Shown here: positions 9,857-18,630 of the stretch, one piece after another | Layout of the letters: the number at the start of each line of letters is the position of its first letter | Numbering within the stretch: position 1 is the stretch's first letter | Assembly: GCA_002733995.1 (NCBI GenBank) | Contig: NVXR01000002.1 | Span: 186,001-250,000, forward strand | Source: Desulfotalea sp. | GTDB lineage: Bacteria > Desulfobacterota > Desulfobulbia > Desulfobulbales > Desulfocapsaceae | Length of the DNA stretch: 64,000 nt | Direction of reading: 5' to 3' | Notes under the pieces: model-generated | Told to the model about the DNA's origin: nothing | The model's input: the letters and a program-made list of their open reading frames with translations, nothing else | Database searches by the model: none | Position numbers and translations under genes: made by a program

Positions 9857-11809
9857 ATGTACGAACAGGTATCCCATACGCTTCTCAACGAGATTCTAAA
9901 CCGCATCAAACCAGAAATATCCGAGCAAGATTTGCGCCATTTTTACACTCGGCTGGGGGCGAACTTTTACGGCATCCATTCTCTCTTTCAGAAACTCTAT
10001 GGAGATAGAGACGACTTTGTCGAGCAGGCCCAAAAGCTGGTCGAAATAATGGCGCTACAGTATATCAGGCGACCGAAGAATTTACGCCAACTCGATCTTG
10101 ATCGGGAAAAGGATTACAACTGGTTTCTCAATCAGAAATGGGTCGGGATGGCTCTGTATTGCAAAGGATTTGCTGACAACCTGCCAAGCCTTAGGAAGCG
10201 GTTACACTATTTCCAGGATTTAGGCATAAACTTGGTCCATGTCATGCCAATTCTGCGCTGTCCTGAAGGGAGCAGTGATGGGGGCTATGCCATCAGCGAT
10301 TTCAGAGAAATCAATCCAGAACTCGGCACACTAAAAGATGTTCAGCAGTTGGGCCACGAGATGAGTAAACGTGGCATTCTGCTGGTACTCGATGTCGTTG
10401 TCAACCACACTTCCGACAAGCATTACTGGGCACGCTGCGCCAAGGCCGGAGAGAAAAAATACCAGGACTATTACTACACCTTCACCAGCCGCAATATCCC
10501 GGATATGTTTGAGCAAAGCATGCCTGAAATATTTCCTGAAACTGCACCTGGGAATTTTACTTGGGACGAAGAAATGGGCCGCTGGGTGATGACCGTATTT
10601 AATGATTTCCAATGGGATCTCAACTACAGTAACCCATCAGTTTTCATCGAGATGCTCAACATTATTCTCTTTTGGGCCAACCAGGGTGCCGATATTTTAC
10701 GCCTTGATGCGGTCGCATTCCTGTGGAAGAAAATTGGCAGTTCCTGTCAAAACGAGCGTGAAGCGCATCTGATCCTGCAACTGCTAAAAGACTGTTGCCA
10801 GGTCACGGCTCCCGGGGTTGTCTTCATTGCCGAGGCGATTGTCGCCCCGGTGGAGATGGTTAAATATTTCGGCGAAGATGCCGTCATCGCCAAAGAGTGT
10901 GAGATCGCCTATAACGCCACCTTCATGGCCCTATTGTGGGATGCGGTGGCAACCAAGAATGCACGCCTCTTGAACCAGGGAATCAAAAGCCTACCGGTCA
11001 AACTCGACCGAGCCACTTGGCTCAACTATGTCCGTTGTCACGATGACATCGGCCTGGGTTTTGACGACCGGGACATCTTGCTCTGCGATTATGAACCCAG
11101 CAAACATCGAAAATTCTTGATCGATTACTTCACTGGAGATTTTAATAATTCCCACGCGCGGGGACTACCTTTTGGCCAAAACCCTAAGACCGGCGACAGC
11201 CGTATCTCCGGTTCTCTTGCCTCACTGGCCGGCCTGGAACACGCACTGGAAACCGGTGACAATAAAGCCATCAACGATTCAGTAAAGTTGATCCTGCTCC
11301 TGCATGGTATGATCCTGTCTTTCGGCGGCATTCCGCTACTTTATTACGGAGATGAAATCGGCACCCTTAACGACGATTCATACCGTGACGACCCCAACAA
11401 AAAGGGGGATACACGCTGGGTACACCGACCATCGATTAACTGGGAGAAAGCAGAGCAAAGAAACACACCTGGAACCATCGAGTATGAGATCTTCAGCGCC
11501 CTGAAAAGGATGATTGCGGTCAGAAAAGAAATCGATGTCTTTGCCGATTTTAACAATCGAGAGCTTATCGAGGTAGAAAACCCGCACCTGTTTGTGTTCG
11601 GCCGTTACCATGTGCAGCACCCCAACAACCAGGTCCTGATTGTTGCCAACTTTAGTGACACACCCCAGCATCTCAACTTAGAAGAGTTGGGGGGATGGCA
11701 GAGTCAGCACAGGAATTTGGTGGATCTCTATCGTGGAGAAAGTCCAGACATCTTTAAAAGCAATTTGGTGGTTCCAGGATTCAGCTTTTACTGGTTGCGT
11801 GGGAGGTGA
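9857..11809 (+). CDS. ams: Amylosucrase (GH13)
   Basis: Splits sucrose, transfers the glucose to a growing alpha-1,4-glucan and releases fructose. It could therefore turn stored sucrose into glycogen-like polymer. The 650 residues align by eye with Neisseria amylosucrase over the whole length: CPEGSSDGGYAISDFR, DVVVNHTS, the nucleophile in DILRLDAVAF (Asp284), the acid/base in FIAEAIV (Glu326), RCHDDIG with the stabilising Asp near 392, and YGDEIGTLND. The N-terminal helical extension typical of amylosucrase is present (residues 1-90). GAAGGTAG lies just before the ATG. It sits 75 bases after fruK in the same direction and closes the cassette. No signal peptide is visible, so it acts in the cytoplasm. 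Confidence 0.92.
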   Translation: MYEQVSHTLLNEILNRIKPEISEQDLRHFYTRLGANFYGIHSLFQKLYGDRDDFVEQAQKLVEIMALQYIRRPKNLRQLDLDREKDYNWFLNQKWVGMALYCKGFADNLPSLRKRLHYFQDLGINLVHVMPILRCPEGSSDGGYAISDFREINPELGTLKDVQQLGHEMSKRGILLVLDVVVNHTSDKHYWARCAKAGEKKYQDYYYTFTSRNIPDMFEQSMPEIFPETAPGNFTWDEEMGRWVMTVFNDFQWDLNYSNPSVFIEMLNIILFWANQGADILRLDAVAFLWKKIGSSCQNEREAHLILQLLKDCCQVTAPGVVFIAEAIVAPVEMVKYFGEDAVIAKECEIAYNATFMALLWDAVATKNARLLNQGIKSLPVKLDRATWLNYVRCHDDIGLGFDDRDILLCDYEPSKHRKFLIDYFTGDFNNSHARGLPFGQNPKTGDSRISGSLASLAGLEHALETGDNKAINDSVKLILLLHGMILSFGGIPLLYYGDEIGTLNDDSYRDDPNKKGDTRWVHRPSINWEKAEQRNTPGTIEYEIFSALKRMIAVRKEIDVFADFNNRELIEVENPHLFVFGRYHVQHPNNQVLIVANFSDTPQHLNLEELGGWQSQHRNLVDLYRGESPDIFKSNLVVPGFSFYWLRGR

Positions 11810-11957
11810 TGCAGGTTCACGTTTTCTTGTTAATAAACCGAGGCAAGTTATCTTTACTATAAAAATATCGCAAAAAAGTTACACGAAAAGGTAGATTTAA
11901 GAGAACAGTAGCGCTGCATGTCGGAAGTAATAGGCAAACATCTGTAACACAAGACTA

Positions 11958-11995
11958 TGGTTGGCGGACCAGCACATGGCTACACCCGCCAACCA
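11958..11995. terminator. Hairpin between convergent ams and TRAP binding-protein gene
   Basis: A 10-bp perfect stem (11958-11967 with 11986-11995) rich in GC, with an 18-base loop, lies between two convergent genes. There is no clear T-run on either side. A termination role is suggested by position only. Confidence 0.4.
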
Positions 11996-12001
11996 CGCTG
12001 T

Positions 12002-13042
12002 CTAAAGAATACTTTGTACCTGCTGTAAATATTCCCTACCTATCCTTTTCCCCCAGACCTCATAGAGCCTATCGCAATCCTTAATCATTGCAGCTTTATC
12101 TTCTTTGGAGAGCTGATAGAACGTCACACCCGATTCTTTTGCCGCTGCAATCTGATCTTTCTCCTGTTGCCGAGTCAACTCCCTCGCAATAGCACTTTCT
12201 TCTTTTACGACCCGCAAGAATACTTCCTGTAGATCTGCCGGTAATTTGTTCAACCAGCGCTTATTGATAATGTGTATATACAAGCCCTGGGCATAATCAA
12301 GCTGGGTATAATATTTGGCTACAGTAAATTTCTTGGAGATACTGCAAACTATTGGAGTGTGGTCCAGACCATCAATCACCCCTGTTTGCAGGGCCTGGGA
12401 AACATCCGGCCAGGGAAGAACAGAAAATTTCAATTTCCAGGCCTTGTATACATCGATATTAACGGGTGCCTGGGCAATACGAAAATTTACCCCCTGCGCC
12501 TGCTTGCGGGTTGCCACAGGTTTTGTTGTTGCCCAACCATAGGAACCGTAGCCTGTAAAATCAATTACCTGCATGCCTTTAGACAGTGCAGCATCCCGAA
12601 AAGGAGCCCACAGCAGCTCATTTTTTCTAAACTTTTCGAGCTTATCAAAACTGTCCACAACATAGGGCAGGTTGACAATACCGAGTGCCGGAGCGATATT
12701 AGCAGCAGCAACCGATGAACTCATCATTCCCTGCACCGCTCCAAACTTCAATTTATTGATCACATCTTTTTCGCCACCCAGTTGTGACAAGGGCCTAAAA
12801 TCAACATAAATACGGCCATTGCTTTCCTCCCATAGACGATCACGGATCTTAAAGCCAACAGCAACACCTTCAATTGCAGGATGGCCAACACAAGAAAGTA
12901 GATAGACAAATTCCGCTTTTGAAGGATCAAAAGAAGGTCTCCAGTTCTCTAATGAATCTTTTGCAAACCCGACAGAACACGACAAAAACCCCAGCAGCAA
13001 AACGGAAACGAGCCAGCACATATTTCTTAAAAAAGTCATCAT
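12002..13042 (-). CDS. TRAP transporter solute-binding protein (DctP type), orphan copy
   Basis: A periplasmic binding protein that would deliver an organic acid to a TRAP permease. It has about 346 residues. The signal peptide runs over the first 26-28 residues and ends near SVGFA. The mature part has PLSQLGGEKDVINKLKFGAV and GIVNLPYVVDSFDKLEKF, typical of the DctP family. An AGGAGG site stands three bases before one ATG and six before a second adjoining ATG, so the true start may be at 13039. The frame runs further upstream to 13183 without a good site. It faces a close paralogue (13392-14447) across a 349-base divergent spacer and has no permease genes of its own. It may share the DctQM pair or bind a related ligand. 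Confidence 0.88.
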   Translation of the reverse strand: MMTFLRNMCWLVSVLLLGFLSCSVGFAKDSLENWRPSFDPSKAEFVYLLSCVGHPAIEGVAVGFKIRDRLWEESNGRIYVDFRPLSQLGGEKDVINKLKFGAVQGMMSSSVAAANIAPALGIVNLPYVVDSFDKLEKFRKNELLWAPFRDAALSKGMQVIDFTGYGSYGWATTKPVATRKQAQGVNFRIAQAPVNIDVYKAWKLKFSVLPWPDVSQALQTGVIDGLDHTPIVCSISKKFTVAKYYTQLDYAQGLYIHIINKRWLNKLPADLQEVFLRVVKEESAIARELTRQQEKDQIAAAKESGVTFYQLSKEDKAAMIKDCDRLYEVWGKRIGREYLQQVQSIL

Positions 13043-13391
13043 TTGCCTCCTGCAATTTGATAGATAACACAATGGTCTTACGAAAGAACTCCCCAAGAAG
13101 TACCAGAAGTTGCCCAGAAAATCAGTAGCAAATCCTCTCTCAGCTCCGTTGAGCAGGTGACCACGCAGCCACGAAACACTCACTTATTCAGCACAGCAAG
13201 AGCAAAACCTAACCAACAAGCCAAAACCCCAGCTCTTGCCTAATTTTATTCGTAACAAAACAGTTACAGCCGTACTTAATTCATTAAATGATTTGCGCCA
13301 CTCGATAGTTTATGGTAATGAAGAACTCAAAAACAAGGACATACGCTATGTTCAGCATAGTCACAACCAAATTATCGCCCCGAGGTCCTCA
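13043..13391. other. Divergent spacer between two TRAP binding-protein genes
   Basis: About 350 bases that must contain both start regions. Open frames extend into it from each gene but lack ribosome-binding sites. I found no convincing promoter pair or operator palindrome by eye. Confidence 0.4.
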
Positions 13392-14447
13392 ATGAAGAAA
13401 CTATTCACAACCATGCTCCTTCTTTCTCTTTGCCTGCCCGGAGCCCTATTGGCCGCGACAGAAAAAAAGAGTCCCCTTGCCGCTTGGCAAGCGGATTTTA
13501 ATCCTAAGACCGCAGAATATACCTACATCCTCTCGAATGTATCTCATCCTGTCATCGAAGGTGTTGCCGTGGGGTACGCGATCCGCGATCAGGTTTGGAA
13601 AAAATCTGATGGAAGGCTCTATGTTGACTTCCGCCCCCTGTCCCAGATGGGTGGTGAAAAAGATGTTCTTGCCAAACTTAAACTTGGTGCCATCCAGGGA
13701 ATGATGATTTCTTCAGTTGCTGCGGCCAATGTATCTGACCTTTTAGGAATTGTTAACCTGCCATTTGTAGTGGATACCTTTGACAAACTCGATACATTTA
13801 GAAACACTCAAGAGACGTGGAAACCATTTGCCAACGGGGCACTGAGACAAGGCCTTATTGTAGCCGACATAACCGGATATGGCCCTTATGGCTGGGCAAC
13901 AACAACCCCTGTAAAAACAATTGACGATGCCCAGCAAACAAATTTTCGCATTGCCCAGGCTCCTGTTAATACAGATATCTACAAGGCGTGGAAGCTAAAA
14001 TTTACTGTTATGCCATGGCCAGACGTAGCCCAAGCCTTGCAAACAGGTGTTATTACCGGACTTGACCACACTGCAATCGTCTGTAACATCACCAAAAAAT
14101 TCACCATAGCCAAGTCTTTTACCGAGTTAAATTACGCCCAAGGCCTCTTTGTGCACCTGGTTAACAAGCGTTGGCTGCAAAGACTGCCCCAGGACCTTCA
14201 GGATATTCTTTTAGGTGTCATTGCAGAAGAAAGTAAAAAATCGAGGGCAGCGACTCGTGTCCAACACCAAGAGCAAATCAAAAAAGCCAAAGAATCGGGA
14301 GTAAAATTCATCACACTGTCCGACAGCGACATAGCCACTCTTAAAAAGATGGCGGAACCTGTACTTCAAAAGTGGCGTGCTAAAATTGGACCTGAGTACT
14401 TGGAAACTGTGCGAAAAACTCTTGGCAGACAAGAGCTCGTCCAGTAA
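13392..14447 (+). CDS. dctP: TRAP transporter solute-binding protein (DctP type)
   Basis: Binds an organic anion in the periplasm for the DctQM permease encoded downstream. The 351-residue protein starts with a signal peptide (MKKLFTTMLLLSLC through LLAA). It is very similar along its whole length to the divergent gene at 12002-13042; compare PLSQMGGEKDVLAKLKLGAI, GIVNLPFVVDTFDKLDTF and the shared FRIAQAPVN segment. The ATG at 13392 is chosen because the signal peptide begins there. GAGGT lies a few bases upstream, and the frame extends to 13236 without support. A terminator follows the gene and separates it from dctQM, which would make the binding protein more abundant than the permease. The ligand is unknown. 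Confidence 0.9.
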   Translation: MKKLFTTMLLLSLCLPGALLAATEKKSPLAAWQADFNPKTAEYTYILSNVSHPVIEGVAVGYAIRDQVWKKSDGRLYVDFRPLSQMGGEKDVLAKLKLGAIQGMMISSVAAANVSDLLGIVNLPFVVDTFDKLDTFRNTQETWKPFANGALRQGLIVADITGYGPYGWATTTPVKTIDDAQQTNFRIAQAPVNTDIYKAWKLKFTVMPWPDVAQALQTGVITGLDHTAIVCNITKKFTIAKSFTELNYAQGLFVHLVNKRWLQRLPQDLQDILLGVIAEESKKSRAATRVQHQEQIKKAKESGVKFITLSDSDIATLKKMAEPVLQKWRAKIGPEYLETVRKTLGRQELVQ

Positions 14448-14479
14448 AGGGGACGTCTGCGGCTTACAACAAGAAAGTG

Positions 14480-14528
14480 TAGAGATGGGGCCTAATCCGC
14501 TTGCCTTATCTCTATTTTTTTGTTTTTT
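14480..14528 (+). terminator. Terminator between dctP and dctQ
   Basis: The stem 14480-14490 pairs with 14504-14514 (11 pairs, two of them G-T) around a 13-base loop. It is followed by fourteen bases that are nearly all T. It lies inside the transporter gene set, so it probably acts as a partial terminator that lowers permease expression relative to the binding protein. Confidence 0.7.
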
Positions 14529-14691
14529 ATCGATACTACCTTTCAATATGCAAAATTGACGTATCAGCACTGTAACTCATTAGAGCTTGACTATCTCTTC
14601 AAAGTACGGGAAAAGCAAGGTCTACAACTAACAACCACGCTCTTTGCCCTTCACAAACAGTGGTTTGTCCAATTTAAACGTTACGATAGAT

Positions 14692-15201
14692 ATGTTTATA
14701 AAAATTTTCAAAACCGTCGACCGTGTCTTTTTAAGAGTTGAAGAATGGTCTCTTTTTCTTACCGTCGGTATCGCGCTCTGCACGGCCATGGCCAACGTCA
14801 TCCTACGCAAGGTTACCAGTGACCTGAGTCTCTACTGGTCCGATGAAGTTGTACGAAAAGTAATATTCTTTTCGACATACATCGGCTGCGTCGCCGCAAT
14901 ACGCAACCGCTCTCTTATACGAATTGACGCTCTCCCACAGATGCTGCCAATACTAAGACGCCCACTCACTCAATTTTCACATCTGGCGGTTCTTATCTTT
15001 TCTCTGATTATGATCTACCTCGGGGTGCAGATGACATACATGATGTATTTGGACGAATACGCCCGTACTGCAACCTTGCAAATCCCCGAGTACTTCTTTT
15101 ATGCGGTCCTACCGCTTATGGGCTTCATGATGTTTTTCCGCACCCTTATTGTTATGCGTGAAGACTGGACCGGCATTAAAGACATTACAGGAGAGCAATA
15201 G
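14692..15201 (+). CDS. dctQ: TRAP transporter small permease subunit
   Basis: The four-helix membrane subunit that joins the large permease in the inner membrane. It has 169 residues. Hydrophobic segments lie near residues 20-38, 55-75, 95-117 and 135-155, and the WSDEVVRKVIFFSTYIG and RNRSLIRIDALP regions are typical of DctQ proteins. The ATG at 14692 opens MFIKIFKTVDRVFLR. The frame can be extended to a TTG at 14644, but this adds an uncharacteristic N-terminus. There is no strong ribosome-binding site. It ends three bases before dctM. Confidence 0.85.
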   Translation: MFIKIFKTVDRVFLRVEEWSLFLTVGIALCTAMANVILRKVTSDLSLYWSDEVVRKVIFFSTYIGCVAAIRNRSLIRIDALPQMLPILRRPLTQFSHLAVLIFSLIMIYLGVQMTYMMYLDEYARTATLQIPEYFFYAVLPLMGFMMFFRTLIVMREDWTGIKDITGEQ

Positions 15202-15204
15202 ATC

Positions 15205-16500
15205 ATGGACAACAGCTACCTTCTTATCTTTGCCCTGCTACTTGGTCTCCTTTCCACAACAGTGCCCGTTTTTATAGCACTTTTTTTCACAGGTATGGTT
15301 GGCCTCGTCTGTCTGGTTGGTATCGATCCACGGATTGTTATTGAAGTACTCTATCGGAGCATGGATAAATTTGCACTTGTTGTTGTTATGTTTTTCGTTC
15401 TCTGCGGCAACATCATGACCACAGGTTCCATTGTTAAGAAACTGATAAATATCGCCAATGTTATGGTGGGATTTTTGCCTGGCGGTCTTGCCATGGCCGG
15501 TATTCTTGCCTGTGGATTTTTTGGAGCCATCTCAGGGTCTACCGTTGCAACCGTAGTTGCCATCGGTGGGTTTATGATTCCAGCCCTTATCGAAAACGGC
15601 TACGATGAAAAGTTTTCCGTAGGAATCATGACAACCTCTCCCATTCTTGGCGTCATCATCCCCCCATCCATCGCCATGATCCTCTACGCGATGGTCAGTA
15701 ATGATCAACTGGAAGCACTTTTTCTCACCGGTTTTATACCGGGGATAATCATCATGCTCTCCATGAGCCTGTATGCGTATGTCGCCTGCAAAAAAATGGG
15801 TATGAAACGACGACCGAAACCATCTCTTGCCGAGGTTATTTCAGTCATCAAGGAAAGTATCTGGGCATTGATGTTGCCGGTACTCATCTTTGGCGGTATA
15901 TATTCCGGACTTTTCACGGCCAACGAGGCCGCTGTCGTTGCCTGTTTTTACGCATTTTTTGTAGAAATCGTGTTTCATAAAGATATGAAGCTGGCCGATA
16001 TCAAAAAGGTCATCGTTTCTTCGGCACTCACCTCAGCCACACTTCTTATCATCGTCGCGGGTGCTTCAGTTTTTGGCGAATATCTTACCTTTGAACAGAT
16101 ACCTGGAAAAATTGCCGCAGTTGTTGTGGATAATATTTCGTCCCCATGGGTCTTTCTTCTTTCTGTGAATATACTCCTGCTATTTATCGGCATGTTCATG
16201 GACATTATCTCAGCCACCCTCATTCTCACTCCGATTTTTCTGCCTCTCCTCAGTAAATTCGGTATCGACAGCATGCATTTTGGTCTTATCATGACCATTA
16301 ACCTGGGTATTGGTTACTGCACCCCACCACTTGGGGTCAGTCTGTACATCTCCGGGGCCACCGTTGACAGGGATATCGTCTACGTCACCAAGGCGGTACT
16401 CCCATTTCTGCTCATCCAGATTGTTATTTTATTCATCCTCACCTTTGTGCCTGATATCGTCCTGTTCCTGCCACGCCTTGTGTATGGCTACAGTGGCTAA
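15205..16500 (+). CDS. dctM: TRAP transporter large permease subunit
   Basis: The ion-coupled transport channel of the TRAP system, in the inner membrane. The 431 residues are almost continuous membrane helices. Family motifs include FVLCGNIMTTGSI, the SGSTVATVVAIGGFMIP loop and SPILGVIIPPSIAMILYA, with a repeated-half equivalent near GYCTPPLGVSLYISGA. GGAGAG stands before the ATG at 15205, within the end of dctQ. With dctP it completes a three-part transporter, probably for a C4-dicarboxylate or similar carboxylate taken up as electron donor. Confidence 0.93.
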   Translation: MDNSYLLIFALLLGLLSTTVPVFIALFFTGMVGLVCLVGIDPRIVIEVLYRSMDKFALVVVMFFVLCGNIMTTGSIVKKLINIANVMVGFLPGGLAMAGILACGFFGAISGSTVATVVAIGGFMIPALIENGYDEKFSVGIMTTSPILGVIIPPSIAMILYAMVSNDQLEALFLTGFIPGIIIMLSMSLYAYVACKKMGMKRRPKPSLAEVISVIKESIWALMLPVLIFGGIYSGLFTANEAAVVACFYAFFVEIVFHKDMKLADIKKVIVSSALTSATLLIIVAGASVFGEYLTFEQIPGKIAAVVVDNISSPWVFLLSVNILLLFIGMFMDIISATLILTPIFLPLLSKFGIDSMHFGLIMTINLGIGYCTPPLGVSLYISGATVDRDIVYVTKAVLPFLLIQIVILFILTFVPDIVLFLPRLVYGYSG

Positions 16501-16843
16501 GCCACATTACCCCATTGTCATTGCGCGGATCCAGATTCAAAGTTTTTTGCAAAACCCCTCCGTCTGCTGCTAAATATTTTTCATTGCAACATATTTAGCA
16601 GGGCTTTACTCTACATGTAGACCGTGATTTTATGCGCCGATCAGGCGGAAGATCAGGAGTAGGAGTTCTGCACCAACCAATCATCTTTTACCAAACCATT
16701 ACCAACAGGCGAACGTAGCGACTCCTTTGAGCTACTTTTCCAGGCATATTTAGCATCTATTGAAGTTGATATTGTACTCGTAACAGCCTTGCTGTGAAAA
16801 CGAACGTCCACCGATGTTAGTGAATACTACTAGGGGAATAAAG
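16501..16843. other. Intergenic region with an 11-bp inverted repeat
   Basis: No gene is visible. An inverted repeat pairs 16567-16577 with 16591-16601 around a 13-base loop, about 65 bases after dctM. The tail is only weakly T-rich. It may be the terminator of the TRAP operon. The rest is featureless to my eye. Confidence 0.45.
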
Positions 16844-18007
16844 ATGGCAAGAAAAAGAATTGGCGTGTTAATAGGTGGCTCTGGTCTTATAGGTGGTACT
16901 ATTGTTAATTTTTACAAAAAATACCATCCTGACACGATGGATATCCGCGCCCCCAGCAGTAAGAAACTCTCCCTTAGACAAGAAGCTGATATTCGCAGAT
17001 ACCTCCTTGAAGTAAAACCGGACTTTGTCATTAACACTGCAATGGCCAACCTCGGTTCTGATGGTCAACTCGCCTATGAGGTCAACTACAAAGGACCAAT
17101 CAATATTGCACGGGCAACCAATGCCCTTGGCATCCCATTCATACATATCAGCTCTGCTGCTGCCCTGCCTTCCGGGGTTAACCTGAAAGAGGAAGACACT
17201 CTTCCCCTCACTCCTCTTCTGAGTAATTACGCAAAATCAAAGTTAATGGCCGAGGCAACCCTCAAGGTGATGGCTGAGCAAGGCGGCCTTGATTACAGCT
17301 GTATTCGCCTGGCCATCGTTTACGGTGCACATGACCATAAGATCCAAGGCTTTCACCGCTTATTGTTTTCGGTGGCAGATGAGGCGATTCCTGCTCTTTT
17401 CACCAAAAAGAATACACTCCATTCGTACACCAACGCCCGCAAACTGCCCCACTTCATTCACCATATTCTCGAGAACAGGGATGAATTCAGTGGCAATACC
17501 TATCATTTTGTAGATAAAGATCCTGTTGATCTGGCAACTCTCATCCTCACAATCAAGTCCTACCTTAACCTTGACAAACCACGGGAAGTTTACATCCCGT
17601 TCAGGCTGGCAAATTATGGAAAGAATTTAATTGATCTACTTCTCAAAGGGGTGCGCAAACTTGGCATACAGGCGGCAACACCTCCAGAACTCATGTTTCT
17701 TGATAGTCTTTACAACCCGCAAACTCTGTCGCCTGCAAAACTCAATTCATCTTCCTTTGTAGACCCTATGCCAGAGGAAACGATCTTCACACGACTCCCC
17801 GAGCTGGTCGTTTACTATCTATCACGTTGGACCCACGAGAACCTCATCACCACCTTCAAAGACATCCTTGATGAAGCATCTGTAGAAGATATATTTGATC
17901 AGGACCCCCAGAGATTACTCGACTTAGTACACGCCCAAGGACTTCAACCTTTTGCAGATATGAGCGAAGAGAACCAGCCCACATGTCTAAAGGCCAAACA
18001 CCGATAG
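16844..18007 (+). CDS. NAD-dependent epimerase/dehydratase-like protein (extended SDR, RmlD-like)
   Basis: Probably an NAD(P)-dependent oxidoreductase acting on a nucleotide sugar or similar substrate. The Rossmann motif at the start reads GVLIGGSGLIGG. NTAMANLGSDGQLAYEVNYKG is the dTDP-4-dehydrorhamnose reductase-type stretch, HISSAAAL supplies the catalytic Ser region, and NYAKSK holds the Tyr-x3-Lys pair. At 387 residues it is about 90 longer than RmlD. The extra C-terminal part has no motif I know, and an FKDILDEASVEDIF stretch. The ATG at 16844 is preceded by AGGGGA; an upstream in-frame ATG at 16814 has none. It stands alone, so the pathway cannot be read from context. Confidence 0.7.
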   Translation: MARKRIGVLIGGSGLIGGTIVNFYKKYHPDTMDIRAPSSKKLSLRQEADIRRYLLEVKPDFVINTAMANLGSDGQLAYEVNYKGPINIARATNALGIPFIHISSAAALPSGVNLKEEDTLPLTPLLSNYAKSKLMAEATLKVMAEQGGLDYSCIRLAIVYGAHDHKIQGFHRLLFSVADEAIPALFTKKNTLHSYTNARKLPHFIHHILENRDEFSGNTYHFVDKDPVDLATLILTIKSYLNLDKPREVYIPFRLANYGKNLIDLLLKGVRKLGIQAATPPELMFLDSLYNPQTLSPAKLNSSSFVDPMPEETIFTRLPELVVYYLSRWTHENLITTFKDILDEASVEDIFDQDPQRLLDLVHAQGLQPFADMSEENQPTCLKAKHR

Positions 18008-18063
18008 ACGATGAGAACGCAGTAACAACACCAGGCTGAGATGCTTTTTACAGGAGATATAAA

Positions 18064-18492
18064 ATGGACACTAAAATACTCGTACCCTATGATGACTCAG
18101 CCACGGCCCAGATCACCATTGCAACCATTATAAAAAGAAAAGACCATTTTTCAAAAAAACTCACCCTTCTTTATGTGATTAATAACGATCAATTGGCATA
18201 TAGAATGATTCCGGATTTCCAGGTTGAAATGGTGAAAGAAAATGCCACCAAGGCGGGTAAACTGCTACTCAAGCGCATGGACGAAAAGCTTACTGAAGCG
18301 GGCTTTAACTGTGAACTTATCCTGGAGTTCGGCGACCCAGGACCCATCATTGCCCACACGGCAAACAGCAAAAATTATCAGCTTGTGGTCATTGGCAGAC
18401 ACGAGGGCGGAGGAGAGATTAGAGACGTAATCTTCGGCTCTGTGGCCAACCACGTCCTCCACAACGTATCCTGTCCCGTATTACTTTTTTAA
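18064..18492 (+). CDS. Universal stress protein (UspA family)
   Basis: A 142-residue single-domain Usp protein, expected to form cytoplasmic dimers. It begins TKILVPYDDSATAQ, as in the family. The C-terminal part has LVVIGRHEGGGEIRDVIFGS followed by VLHNVSCPVLLF, which corresponds to the ATP-binding motif G-x2-G-x9-G-S, here with a slightly altered first half. CAGGAG precedes the ATG. It lies 56 bases after the SDR gene in the same direction and may be co-transcribed with it. The role in stress is known for the family only. Confidence 0.88.
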   Translation: MDTKILVPYDDSATAQITIATIIKRKDHFSKKLTLLYVINNDQLAYRMIPDFQVEMVKENATKAGKLLLKRMDEKLTEAGFNCELILEFGDPGPIIAHTANSKNYQLVVIGRHEGGGEIRDVIFGSVANHVLHNVSCPVLLF

Positions 18493-18630
18493 TCGGTTCT
18501 TCTTACGTTACCTGGGGCATGTCCCCTGTTCCAGGTATCGTCGTCCCCCGGTCCTCTTCAAATTTCAAGTAACAATAGGGGCCAAGACCAGCCCCACTTA
18601 CAGACTAGAATGCGCAGAAAAGTGGCAACG

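Noticed and set aside
16501..16843. Small genes after dctM
   Set aside because: The short open frames read across the dctM end or the intergenic hairpin and have no ribosome-binding site.
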